Source: Pelagibius sp. Alg239-R121
GTDB taxonomy: Bacteria > Pseudomonadota > Alphaproteobacteria > Kiloniellales > Kiloniellaceae
NCBI RefSeq assembly: GCF_947331435.1
Contig: NZ_CAMZOF010000004.1
Location: 310,001-374,000, forward strand
Direction of reading: 5' to 3'
Length of the DNA stretch: 64,000 nucleotides
Made by a program: the position numbers and the translations under genes
Shown here: positions 8,916 to 16,954 of the stretch, in pieces
Layout: the number at the start of each line of letters is the position of its first letter
How positions within the stretch are numbered: the stretch's first letter is position 1
Notes under the pieces: model-generated
Databases searched by the model: none
Seen by the model: only the letters and a program-made list of their open reading frames with translations
What the model was told of the DNA's origin: nothing

Positions 8916-9812
8916 TTATCTTGCAGCGCCGACGAAATCCCGTGCGGCATGGCCAATCACCGCGAGCATAACAATCGCACCGCCGATCAGGCTTGCACTA
9001 GGCGGCAACTCGGCGAGGATAAGCCAGGCGAAGAGCACGGCAAGCGGCGTCTCGGCTGAACCCAGCAAACCTGATTCCGACGCCGGGATCATGCGGGTGC
9101 CCTCGGTCAGCAGGACCGATGCCACGGCAAAGACGACACCGAAGAGGACGAGTAGAACGGCGTCGTTCGAGGAAACGGCTAGGGGCTCGGTAATAAACCA
9201 ACCCAAGACGAAGAGCTGAAAGGCCGACGCGGCCGCTGCCAGCACGACCGGCGTATCGGTAAAGACCCGGATCAGGACCATATAGAGCGACATGCCAAGA
9301 GTCATAACCAGGGCCAACGCATCTCCCGTAATGCTGCCAGTAGCGGCGCCGGCGCCGGCCATGATCGCCACGCCAAGCAGGGAAGCAATAGCGGCAATCA
9401 TGGTCGACGGCCGGACACCTACACCGCGAAGCATCCATTCGAGTGCCGCCGCGATGAAGGGCGCGGTGGCATAGATGATCGCGACATTGGCGACGTATGT
9501 CAGTTTGAAGGCATTGATAAAGGCGAGAGTCGAGAGGCTGCCGATGGTCGCCAGCAGCCAGCCGCGCCAGCCGAGCGAAAAGATGTCTGAAAACTTTCGT
9601 CCGCGCTCACGCCACAGGACATAGAGCGTAATAAACAGGGCACCGAACAGACCGCGCCAGCAGGCGATTGTCCAGGCGTCGCTCTCGATCATCTTGGTCA
9701 GGACACCCGCCAGACTGAAGACGACCGCCGAGGCAACCACCAGCAGGATGCCGATCAGATGTTGGTTATGGGTTCTGTTACTGGAGATTTCCAGGGACGA
9801 AAAAGTAGTCAT
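8916..9812 (-). CDS. EamA-family (DMT superfamily) permease
   Basis: 298 aa with about ten hydrophobic helices in two EamA repeats of roughly 140 residues each. Recognisable features are VFSLAGVLTKMI and WRGLFGALFI in the first repeat, and the SAETPLAVLFAWLILAELP signature near the end of the second. Members export or import small metabolites such as amino acids, purines or carnitine; the substrate cannot be read from sequence. It is an inner membrane protein. Length is normal. The start ATG at 9812 is followed by a short polar N-terminus. Confidence 0.85.
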   Translation of the reverse strand: MTTFSSLEISSNRTHNQHLIGILLVVASAVVFSLAGVLTKMIESDAWTIACWRGLFGALFITLYVLWRERGRKFSDIFSLGWRGWLLATIGSLSTLAFINAFKLTYVANVAIIYATAPFIAAALEWMLRGVGVRPSTMIAAIASLLGVAIMAGAGAATGSITGDALALVMTLGMSLYMVLIRVFTDTPVVLAAAASAFQLFVLGWFITEPLAVSSNDAVLLVLFGVVFAVASVLLTEGTRMIPASESGLLGSAETPLAVLFAWLILAELPPSASLIGGAIVMLAVIGHAARDFVGAAR

Positions 9813-10241
9813 TCCGACAATGCCCTAAGGATCGATGTGATGGGTTGATCTTAGGGGAGGGCTGCTGACAAGGTGGTGTCAGGAGTTACTCTAGTTAATC
9901 GTGACAAAACGGCTTGGACGCTGCAGGGGGAACGATAGGTTTCAAAATCCCATAAAAGAATGACGAGCCCGCGTCTTCGGCTTTCTGATGTTAAAGTGAG
10001 AGGGGCCGTTTCTGTTGATATGGGGGTAGATGAGCCAGGTCGATCTGCCCCCATGGACGGGTCATTTATTTACCCTCGCATTCTTGGAAGGCTTCGCTAT
10101 ACGGTGTGGCAGCGCCTGCGTCGTCTCGGGCGATGCGAGGTTGGCCACATCCATCAAAGTCGGTAACTCTCTCTTTAAAAAGCGAAGTGTCTGATCAAAT
10201 CGAGACTTCTACACCTGAATTTAGCGATAGGCCCTCCTAAC
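9813..10241. other. Intergenic, EamA gene to Usp operon end
   Basis: About 430 bp. It holds the probable terminator of the Usp operon (10174-10209) and an inverted repeat, gggggtagat (10022-10031) against atctgccccc (10043-10052), one mismatch, 11-nt spacer. No gene is convincing here. Confidence 0.45.
10174..10209 (-). terminator. Probable rho-independent terminator of M24-TRAP-Usp operon
   Basis: Read on the minus strand, GAAGTCTC and GACACTTC pair (one mismatch) around a 10-nt loop and are followed by GCTTTTTAAA. It lies about 30 bp beyond the uspA-like stop. Confidence 0.5.
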
Positions 10242-10667
10242 TCATGATCGCACAACCAACACCGAGCATTTGGCATGCCGCACTATCCGTGCCGCTTTTG
10301 GTCCGAGCAGATAGTCGCGCAGGTCCGGTCTGCTTGAACCAATGATGATAAGGTCCGCTTCAATCTTTTCAGCGAGATTCAGTGCCTCGACGTAGATATT
10401 TCCGCTGCGCATATGTAGCTTGATGTCCACATGACTTGGCAGGTCCTTGGACATAGTCTCCAGCTTGCTGTGCGATGTTGCGCGATGCGCATCCGCAAAT
10501 CCTTCAGGTACGAATTGAGACAGAGGCCCAAGCGCCTCTTCCTCGGGGACAACGTGCACCATATGAAGTGTTGCGCCAGTGACAGCGGAGTGGAGCACGT
10601 CAGCTAAGAGCGCAGGCCAGCAATCGGGATCGGACGTGTCAACACAGACCAGGACGGTACGGTCCAT
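10242..10667 (-). CDS. Universal stress protein (UspA family)
   Basis: 141 aa, a single Usp domain. It starts VLVCVDTSD, contains ADLIIIGSSRPDLRDYLLGP and ends with the usual hydrophobic strand CSVLVVRS. The ATP-binding G-x2-G-x9-G(S/T) signature is only partly matched (GSSRPDLRDYLLG), so nucleotide binding is uncertain. It begins 4 bp after the TRAP large permease stop. A Usp protein as the last gene of a TRAP operon is known from the ectoine transporter TeaABCD, where TeaD modulates transport. By analogy it may tune this transporter, which is inference. Confidence 0.85.
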   Translation of the reverse strand: MDRTVLVCVDTSDPDCWPALLADVLHSAVTGATLHMVHVVPEEEALGPLSQFVPEGFADAHRATSHSKLETMSKDLPSHVDIKLHMRSGNIYVEALNLAEKIEADLIIIGSSRPDLRDYLLGPKAARIVRHAKCSVLVVRS

Positions 10668-10671
10668 CGGC

Positions 10672-11979
10672 TCAATTCCTCGCCGTCAGTACTTCTGGCA
10701 ACCAGAGCGCCAATCCCGGGAAGACCGTCAGCAATATTACCCCAAAGACCATGAGCACGAACATTGGCAGTGCCGCGCGCGCAATGAACCCCAAGTCGCG
10801 GCCCGTCATACTTTGCACCAGAAAGAGATTGAACCCCACCGGTGGCGTGATCATCGCCATTTCGGCGACCAGCACGACAAAGATACCGAACCAAATCATG
10901 TCGATCCCTGCACCGCGAACCAATGGTTCGACCACGGCCATGGTGAGTACAATCGATGAGATTCCGTCGAGGAAAAAACCCAAGATCACGTAAAACAGCG
11001 TCAGGGCAGCTATCAGCATCCAAGGAGTGAGGTTCATGCCTCCAATCCACTCCGCCAGTTCTCTCGGCAAGCCCGTGAACCCCATGGCCAGCGTCAGAAA
11101 CGCGGATCCCGCAACCAGCAGCATGATCATCGATGTTGTCTTGGTCGCGCCCATCAATCCTTCAATAAAGCTGGTCCATGTCAGGGAGCGCTCGGCAGTC
11201 GACAGGAAAAGCGCCCCTAAAACACCGAGCACAGCTGCCTCTGTCGGAGACGCCAAGCCACTGTAAATCGACCCGATCACCACCACGATCAGTCCCGCGA
11301 CCGGCGTCAGCCGAACGACGCCGCGAAGCTTTTCACCCCAAGTGGCACGCTCTTCGCGCATCGCGCGCCCTTCTTCGGTCAGCATTCCCCACAGAACGAT
11401 ATAGCCGACGAAGAGACCTCCCAGCATCAGACCGGGAAAGATGCCCGCCATGAACAACCGCGTAATCGATACCTGTGCGGTCACGCCATAGACAATCATG
11501 ATAATTGAAGGTGGGATCAACAGGCCCAGCGTAGAGGCTCCGGCAAGGGTGCCATAAGCCATTCTGTCGGGATAGCCGCGCTTTTTCAGCTCGGGCACAG
11601 TGATCTTGCCAATGGTCGCCAGAGTGGCGGCCGAGGATCCTGAGATCGCTGCAAAGGTGGCACAGCCCACGATGTTCACATGGATCAACCCACCTGGCAG
11701 TCGCCGCATCAATGGCGCAAGGCCACTGAACAAACCTTCGGACAGTCGCGAACGGAACAGAATCTCACCCATCCAGATAAACAATGGCAATGACGCCAAT
11801 CCCCAAAGCGCGCTGTGCGACCAGACTGTGGTCGCCAATGCGTCGCCCACAGGGCGGGATGTAAACAGAATCATCGAAATGAAGCCGACGCCCATCAGCG
11901 CCAGGCCAATCCACAGGCCGACAGCCAGCAGCCCCAGAAGGGCGACAATCATCAGAATGGCAAGGCTGGTTTCGGCCAT
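10672..11979 (-). CDS. dctM: TRAP transporter large permease (DctM family)
   Basis: 435 aa from ATG 11979 (MAETSLAILM), which falls just after the DctQ stop; an upstream ATG would overlap DctQ. It has about 12 hydrophobic helices. Conserved family segments include SSAATLATIGKITVPELKKRGY, GASTLGLLIPPSIIMIVYG and EMAMITPPVGFNLF. DctM couples Na+ movement to uptake of a solute delivered by the periplasmic DctP protein. It is an inner membrane protein and the third gene of the M24-dctP-dctQ-dctM-usp operon. Confidence 0.93.
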   Translation of the reverse strand: MAETSLAILMIVALLGLLAVGLWIGLALMGVGFISMILFTSRPVGDALATTVWSHSALWGLASLPLFIWMGEILFRSRLSEGLFSGLAPLMRRLPGGLIHVNIVGCATFAAISGSSAATLATIGKITVPELKKRGYPDRMAYGTLAGASTLGLLIPPSIIMIVYGVTAQVSITRLFMAGIFPGLMLGGLFVGYIVLWGMLTEEGRAMREERATWGEKLRGVVRLTPVAGLIVVVIGSIYSGLASPTEAAVLGVLGALFLSTAERSLTWTSFIEGLMGATKTTSMIMLLVAGSAFLTLAMGFTGLPRELAEWIGGMNLTPWMLIAALTLFYVILGFFLDGISSIVLTMAVVEPLVRGAGIDMIWFGIFVVLVAEMAMITPPVGFNLFLVQSMTGRDLGFIARAALPMFVLMVFGVILLTVFPGLALWLPEVLTARN

Positions 11980-11983
11980 TTGT

Positions 11984-12511
11984 CTATTCCCAGCTTTCGG
12001 ATTTTTTCGTCGCGGCCAGACCTTCCAGATCACGCCGGATCAACGCCTTGATGAACGCAAGCACCAAGACCAGCGAGAACAGGCAAAAACCCGCAGCAAA
12101 TGGAACCTGCGGAATCCAGATGAGGATTTCGTCGGATCCATCGCTGCGATCCTCGTACAGCCACGAGGTATGGGTCATTTTCACCAAGAAGTACGACAGG
12201 TAGACGGTCATCGCCGTGGCGAGCGTGAGAACACACAGTTCAAACCAATACCGCCGCCTGCCGTGCATCTGATCCACCAACATCTCAACGCGGATATGAC
12301 CATGCTGTCCAAAGGTGTAGGCCATGCCGAGTGCTCCCGCCCAGGCCAGGCAATAGGCTGCATAGTCCGTCAAGCCCGGCACATAGACGCCAACGGCGCG
12401 GCTGCCGATACTGACAACAACCAAACCCGTCAATATCAGAACCACTCCCGCGGCCAGAAATCCGCAGAGCCGGCAGGTCAACACAATCAGTTTTTCGACA
12501 GCGCCAAGCAT
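11984..12511 (-). CDS. dctQ: TRAP transporter small permease (DctQ family)
   Basis: 175 aa from ATG 12511 (MLGAVEKLIVLTCRL); a further-upstream ATG at 12607 would overlap dctP. Four membrane helices are visible, with the family-typical AAYCLAWAGALGMAYTFGQHGHIRVEML stretch in the middle and a charged C-terminus. It is the small membrane partner of DctM. It lies 10 bp after dctP and 4 bp before dctM. Confidence 0.9.
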   Translation of the reverse strand: MLGAVEKLIVLTCRLCGFLAAGVVLILTGLVVVSIGSRAVGVYVPGLTDYAAYCLAWAGALGMAYTFGQHGHIRVEMLVDQMHGRRRYWFELCVLTLATAMTVYLSYFLVKMTHTSWLYEDRSDGSDEILIWIPQVPFAAGFCLFSLVLVLAFIKALIRRDLEGLAATKKSESWE

Positions 12512-12521
12512 TGGATTGAGA

Positions 12522-13514
12522 TCAGTTCGATGCTTTAAACGCCACCAGAGCCGCAGTCCCTGCCTCACCGGCATTTTCCGCCCATTCGGTGGCCATTTTG
12601 GCACCAATCGTGCTGAACTCGCTTTTCAATTGCTTTGACGGAGGCGCTACGGTCATGCCGTTTTCAGCCATGGTCGCGTTATAACTGTCGGTGATGTCCT
12701 TTGCGGCCTGCCAGACGTCCGCTTCGGCCTTGGCCGCCGCATCCATCACCACCTGTTTGGTCGCGTCGTCCAGATCGGCCCATGCATCGGCGTTGACGAT
12801 CACGGCACTTTTGGGGATCCAGGCATTTACAGTGTAGAAGTAGTCGACATTATCCCACATCTTTTGGAAAACGCCGATCGCACCCGATCCCATCATGCTG
12901 TCAGCCACACCCGTTGAAAATGCCTGACTGATCTCCGTCGCTTCGGTTTTGGTGGGGGTTGCCCCCATCAGCACCGCCAACCGCGAGGTGTTTGCATCAG
13001 CGGCGCGAAATTTTGTGCCCTTCATATCTGCCATCGTAGTGACTTGGTTTTTGCTGAACAGCCCCTGGGGCGGCCAGACGGGCATGTAGAGCAGTTTCAT
13101 GCCGCGCTCGGATAACGCCGATTCGATGGCGGGCTTGGAGGTCTGATACAAATCCCAAGCTGCGTCAAAGTCGGAGGCGAGAAACGGCACTACGTCCATT
13201 CCGAAGATTGGATCCTCTTTCGCATGAGCTCCCATATAGCGTCCGCCGATCGGAACCTGCCCTGAACGCACGGCACGCAGGATCTCCGCCCCTTTATAGA
13301 GCGACCCTGCAGGATGCACGACGATTTCCAACGCGCCATTCGAATTGGCGGTCACGGCCTCTGCAAAAGCGATGTAGGATTTAGAGACATAGTTTTGGCC
13401 AGAATAAGCAGCAGGCATGTCCCATTTTTCTTGCGCCTGCGCTACGGCTGCCGCTGCTGCCAAGACTACGGCAGACAGGCTGTATCGGACGAGCATCCTG
13501 GTAAATTCAAACAT
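12522..13514 (-). CDS. dctP: TRAP transporter periplasmic solute-binding protein (DctP family)
   Basis: 330 aa from ATG 13514, which has an excellent ribosome site (AAGGAGAGACC). Residues 1-27 are a signal peptide ending AQAQE. The mature protein shows the DctP pattern: IVVHPAGSLYKGAEILRAVRSGQVPIG, then MKGTKFRAADANTSRLAVLMGATPT (the conserved carboxylate-binding Arg region) and ISQAFSTGVADSMMGS. It should bind an organic acid or zwitterion in the periplasm and pass it to DctQM. The substrate is unknown, but the adjacent M24 hydrolase suggests a creatine- or ectoine-like amide compound (inference). Confidence 0.92.
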   Translation of the reverse strand: MFEFTRMLVRYSLSAVVLAAAAAVAQAQEKWDMPAAYSGQNYVSKSYIAFAEAVTANSNGALEIVVHPAGSLYKGAEILRAVRSGQVPIGGRYMGAHAKEDPIFGMDVVPFLASDFDAAWDLYQTSKPAIESALSERGMKLLYMPVWPPQGLFSKNQVTTMADMKGTKFRAADANTSRLAVLMGATPTKTEATEISQAFSTGVADSMMGSGAIGVFQKMWDNVDYFYTVNAWIPKSAVIVNADAWADLDDATKQVVMDAAAKAEADVWQAAKDITDSYNATMAENGMTVAPPSKQLKSEFSTIGAKMATEWAENAGEAGTAALVAFKASN

Positions 13515-13527
13515 CGGTCTCTCCTTG

Positions 13528-14724
13528 TTAGCTGTCACAGTCTACGATCACCAGATCGCGGGGGTATTTGGTTAAGACTTCGCATCCCGTTGAGGTGACG
13601 CGCACGCTGTCGCTGATCGCCATACCAAAGTCCTCACGAAAAATGGTTGGGATCACGTGAAAGGTCATGTTTTCTCGCAAGAGCATCGGATCGTCTGGAC
13701 GGATGGCATAGATATGTCCCTCTGCCCAGTTTGGCGGGAAACCAATGCCAATGCCGTAAGCGACACGGCTTTTGAAGTACTTTCCCAGCCCCAGCTTTTC
13801 GACGCCGTCACGGCACTTACGGTCGATCGCGCCGGCCGTTTCACCTGGCTTGATCGTTTCAACAGCGGTTTCAAGAATGCTGATCAGCGCTTCTGCCGCC
13901 GCTTTTTGTTCATCGGTGGGTGGTCCGACAACGGCTGATCGGGACATCATCACGTGATAGCGGTCAATGCAGCCCGCCCCTTCGAGCAGAACCACATCGC
14001 CACGCGCAATGACTTTGCGTTTCCACAAGGCGAAGCAAAGCGCACTGCGCTTACCGCTAACAACCATGGGGGGATGGCCAATATATTCGCTGCCGGCGGC
14101 AATCGAGCCATGATAAAGCGCCGCGGCCACGTCATTGTCTGTCCGTCCCGGCGCAATCGTCTTCAGGGCAGCATCGATACCGGCCTCGACGGTCCGTGCC
14201 GCGGCGCGCATGCGATCAATCTGGGGTCCGGTTTTGACGGCGCGCTGGCTTTCAATCACCCAATCCCAGTCGACGAATTCCAAGCCATCGGTCGTTAGCA
14301 AACGCCGGTAGTCGTGCACGCACAGATATCGCGACAGCGTTTCAAGCCCGAGCCGTCCCCGTCCGGTCTGCTCCAGAAACCCTCTCAGAACATCCACATG
14401 ATCCTCTGTATCCAGAACTGGCTCGACCGCACCGATCGTCGGTAAAGCCAGTGCCATGTCCCGGTTGACGATCCGTGTGATGACCGTGGGAAGTCCGTCG
14501 GCAGGGACATACATGGCTTGGAAGGTAAAGTAGCCGATGGTTTGAAACCCGGTCAGCCAATACATATTTTCTGGATCGAATATCAGCGCGCCATTCAAAG
14601 CACGCCGGGTCAGGTCCTTCTGAACCAAGATCAGTCGCGCCGAGAAATCCTCCAATGGAAAGGATAGTTCGCCGGGCCACAAGACCCGTTCGTCTCGGCG
14701 GGAAGGCATCGCAGCCGTTGTCAT
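13528..14724 (-). CDS. M24-fold creatinase/Xaa-Pro-peptidase-like hydrolase without metal ligands
   Basis: 398 aa from ATG 14724 (MTTAAM). The N-terminal creatinase domain and C-terminal pita-bread M24 domain are both present. In the M24 domain the five usual metal ligands are replaced: D to E in VVLLEGAG, D to M in YHVMMSRS, H to Y in VAYGIGIGF, E to I in FHVIPTIF and E to S in AISDSVRVT. Creatinase is the classic metal-free member of this fold, and ectoine hydrolases are related, so this is probably an amidinohydrolase or amidohydrolase rather than a peptidase. It is first in the TRAP operon and divergent from a LysR gene, suggesting it attacks the imported solute. Confidence 0.82.
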   Translation of the reverse strand: MTTAAMPSRRDERVLWPGELSFPLEDFSARLILVQKDLTRRALNGALIFDPENMYWLTGFQTIGYFTFQAMYVPADGLPTVITRIVNRDMALALPTIGAVEPVLDTEDHVDVLRGFLEQTGRGRLGLETLSRYLCVHDYRRLLTTDGLEFVDWDWVIESQRAVKTGPQIDRMRAAARTVEAGIDAALKTIAPGRTDNDVAAALYHGSIAAGSEYIGHPPMVVSGKRSALCFALWKRKVIARGDVVLLEGAGCIDRYHVMMSRSAVVGPPTDEQKAAAEALISILETAVETIKPGETAGAIDRKCRDGVEKLGLGKYFKSRVAYGIGIGFPPNWAEGHIYAIRPDDPMLLRENMTFHVIPTIFREDFGMAISDSVRVTSTGCEVLTKYPRDLVIVDCDS

Positions 14725-14821
14725 GCGCCTGTCCTGGATCACTCGATGAATGGACTCGAGTGTGCAAGTAGAGCAACATAACCTCAAATCGATTTATTTT
14801 AGTCGAGACGAAAGATTAGTT
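14725..14821. promoter_or_regulatory. Divergent promoter region between M24 operon and LysR gene
   Basis: 97 bp between divergently transcribed genes. LysR-type regulators normally bind such spacers (T-N11-A boxes) and control both directions. The segment is AT-rich next to the LysR start (gatttattttagtcg). No single box can be assigned with confidence. Confidence 0.5.
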
Positions 14822-15751
14822 ATGAACATCCGGCAAATTGAGGTATTCCGCGAGATTATGTCTGCTGGTTCTGTCACAGAAGCAGCGCGTCGCCTGAACA
14901 TCAGCCAACCTGCCATCAGCAAGCATTTGCGCCTGATGGAGCATGACCTCGGATTTGATCTGTTTCTGCGCAAGGGCAATCAACTGATCCCCACAGTTGA
15001 GGCATTGGCACTCATTGAGCAGGTCGAACAGGTCTATACCGGACTCGACTCACTTTCGCGATTTGCCGACGACCTCAAACGCAACCGGCATGGAGATCTA
15101 ACAGTTGCAGCCATGCCTTTGCTAGCGCAACGGTGGTTGCCGAAACTGGTGGCTAGTTTCGCCAAGACACATTCAAATGTCTCACTATCAATTCCCGTGC
15201 GCAGCACCGACTGGATTGCGCGTGCTGTTGCCGCTGGCACTGTGGACATCGGCATTGGTTTGGACCGGGGCACCGAACCGGGAATCGAAACCTCTAAGCT
15301 GATGTGTTTGCCTTTGGTCTGTGTCTGCGCCCCCGATCACACGCTTGCCGGCTCCGGCAGAATCTCTCCACGTGCTTTAAAGGGATATGATCTGATCACG
15401 CTTAGCAACTTTGACCGTTGGCCATTGGAACTGGACCGGGTCCTGGAAGACAGTGGTGCCTTACCTGCACGACGGCTGGATGTGTTTACTGCCCATATCG
15501 CCTGCGAATTAGTGGTCCATGGTGCAGGCGTGGCCATTGTAGATGCACTTACAGCGCTGGATTACCTCGAGCAGGGGCTGGTCCTGCGTCCGCTGGATGC
15601 GAACATCGCATTTGAAATTTCCCTGATGCAGCCACGATTGCGTCAGTCCTCTCGTGTCGCTCGAGCCATGTGCACAATCATCAATGCCGCAGCCGAGCGC
15701 ATTGATGCTGATGTAGTGCAGTTTTGGGGAAAGCTCGAAGACCGCCCTTAA
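14822..15751 (+). CDS. LysR-family transcriptional regulator of the M24-TRAP operon
   Basis: 309 aa from ATG 14822 (MNIRQIEVFREIM). The winged helix-turn-helix is at residues 1-60 (GSVTEAARRLNISQPAISKHLRLME), followed by a type 2 periplasmic-binding-fold effector domain. An upstream ATG at 14750 would reach into the divergent promoter and is unlikely. Divergent placement 97 bp from the M24-TRAP-Usp operon makes it the probable substrate-responsive regulator. Confidence 0.9.
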   Translation: MNIRQIEVFREIMSAGSVTEAARRLNISQPAISKHLRLMEHDLGFDLFLRKGNQLIPTVEALALIEQVEQVYTGLDSLSRFADDLKRNRHGDLTVAAMPLLAQRWLPKLVASFAKTHSNVSLSIPVRSTDWIARAVAAGTVDIGIGLDRGTEPGIETSKLMCLPLVCVCAPDHTLAGSGRISPRALKGYDLITLSNFDRWPLELDRVLEDSGALPARRLDVFTAHIACELVVHGAGVAIVDALTALDYLEQGLVLRPLDANIAFEISLMQPRLRQSSRVARAMCTIINAAAERIDADVVQFWGKLEDRP

Positions 15752-16034
15752 ATCAACCGACCGGGAATGAGAAGTGATTGGCTGTCGGTTAATCCATTTC
15801 ATAGAGTTAGAGCATCTTTGATGTGCCAGATTTACCGCGCGATGCTCAAGAATCGCAGGCCCTCAGTGCGGTGCTGTCAGCTTGACCAAGATTGGTCACA
15901 GACGAGCAATTGTGCTGACGTGCTCACGTGATGGTGATCACGGTGTCCATGCGCTCGTGATTTTGCCTCGAACCTGGCGAAGTATTTTGCGACAGGTCGT
16001 GGAGACCTTTTCACATCGGAGTTTAACTTCTGCG

Positions 16035-16940
16035 TCACTCAGGCAGCTTCTGCAACTGATACATGGACCACAGCAGCTTGCTCATTTTGGAGTCCTTGAA
16101 CCAGAGTTTGTAGATCGGTTTGATGCCTTCGTCGCCATCGCGATAGAGCCGGGCGAGGGTCGCGTTGGCGACCTGCAACAGATCTTCGCGACCGTGGCGG
16201 ATAGCGATGGCATAGGGCTCATAGGAGAGAAAGCCCGCAGAGAGATCATAGTCATCGCGGTCATTCTGGTTCAGCAACTTCTCACGGAGAATAATGCGGT
16301 CTCCGACGTAGAGCTCGACATCCCCATTACGGAGAAGATCGAATGCGACGTCATGGGACGGGACCGGTTTGCTGGGAAAAACCACTGCATATCCCAACAG
16401 TTTCTCCACTTGCTCCTTGGTCGTGGTACCGTCAACGACGCTGACCTTGATGCCGCGTGCGCGCGTGGATTTTCCTTTGAGCGCACGGACGCTTGTTTCC
16501 TTTTTCTTGATACCGCCGGCACCGCTGACGAAGGTCAGTAGACTGAAGTGGTGGGATTTCATCCGGCTGATCGTGACGGTAGTGGCTTCGCAGAGCGCAT
16601 CGACGTCACCGCGTTTCAAGAATTCGAAACGGTTCGACGCCGTGACGCGGACGAATTCTGCCTCTACGCTTGCGCCGTCCGGCAGTTCCTTACGGTAAGC
16701 GTCAAGGATCAGGCTGCAGAGATTGACGCTGTAACCGACCCACTTGCCGTCCTTCATAAAGGAGAGAGGGGCCGCGTCGTGGCGCACGCCGAAGCGAATG
16801 ATTTCCGTTTCCTCGGTTGCGGCTTGAGCCATTCCAAGGGTCACACTGCTAGTCATCAGTGCGAAGACGCACAGCAGCGACGTCAGACGTGCGAGCTTAG
16901 GTCGGAGCGGTGTGGCGTAGATTTGGGAGGTTCTGATCAT
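16035..16940 (-). CDS. Periplasmic amino-acid-type solute-binding protein (SBP_bac_3-like)
   Basis: 301 aa with a signal peptide of about 40 residues ending GMAQAATEE. The body follows the family 3 binding-protein plan: IIRFGVRHDAAPLSFMKDGKWVGYSVNLCSLI at the mature N-terminus, FVRVTASNRFEFLKRGDVDALCEATTVT, then KVSVVDGTTTKEQVEKLL. No ABC permease or ATPase gene is adjacent. Instead it follows, 14 bp downstream, a gene for an unrecognised multi-pass membrane protein. It may serve that protein as a sensor or uptake partner, or act as an orphan receptor. Ligand unknown; the fold binds polar amino acids. Confidence 0.82.
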   Translation of the reverse strand: MIRTSQIYATPLRPKLARLTSLLCVFALMTSSVTLGMAQAATEETEIIRFGVRHDAAPLSFMKDGKWVGYSVNLCSLILDAYRKELPDGASVEAEFVRVTASNRFEFLKRGDVDALCEATTVTISRMKSHHFSLLTFVSGAGGIKKKETSVRALKGKSTRARGIKVSVVDGTTTKEQVEKLLGYAVVFPSKPVPSHDVAFDLLRNGDVELYVGDRIILREKLLNQNDRDDYDLSAGFLSYEPYAIAIRHGREDLLQVANATLARLYRDGDEGIKPIYKLWFKDSKMSKLLWSMYQLQKLPE

Positions 16941-16954
16941 GCTGTCCGTTTCCC

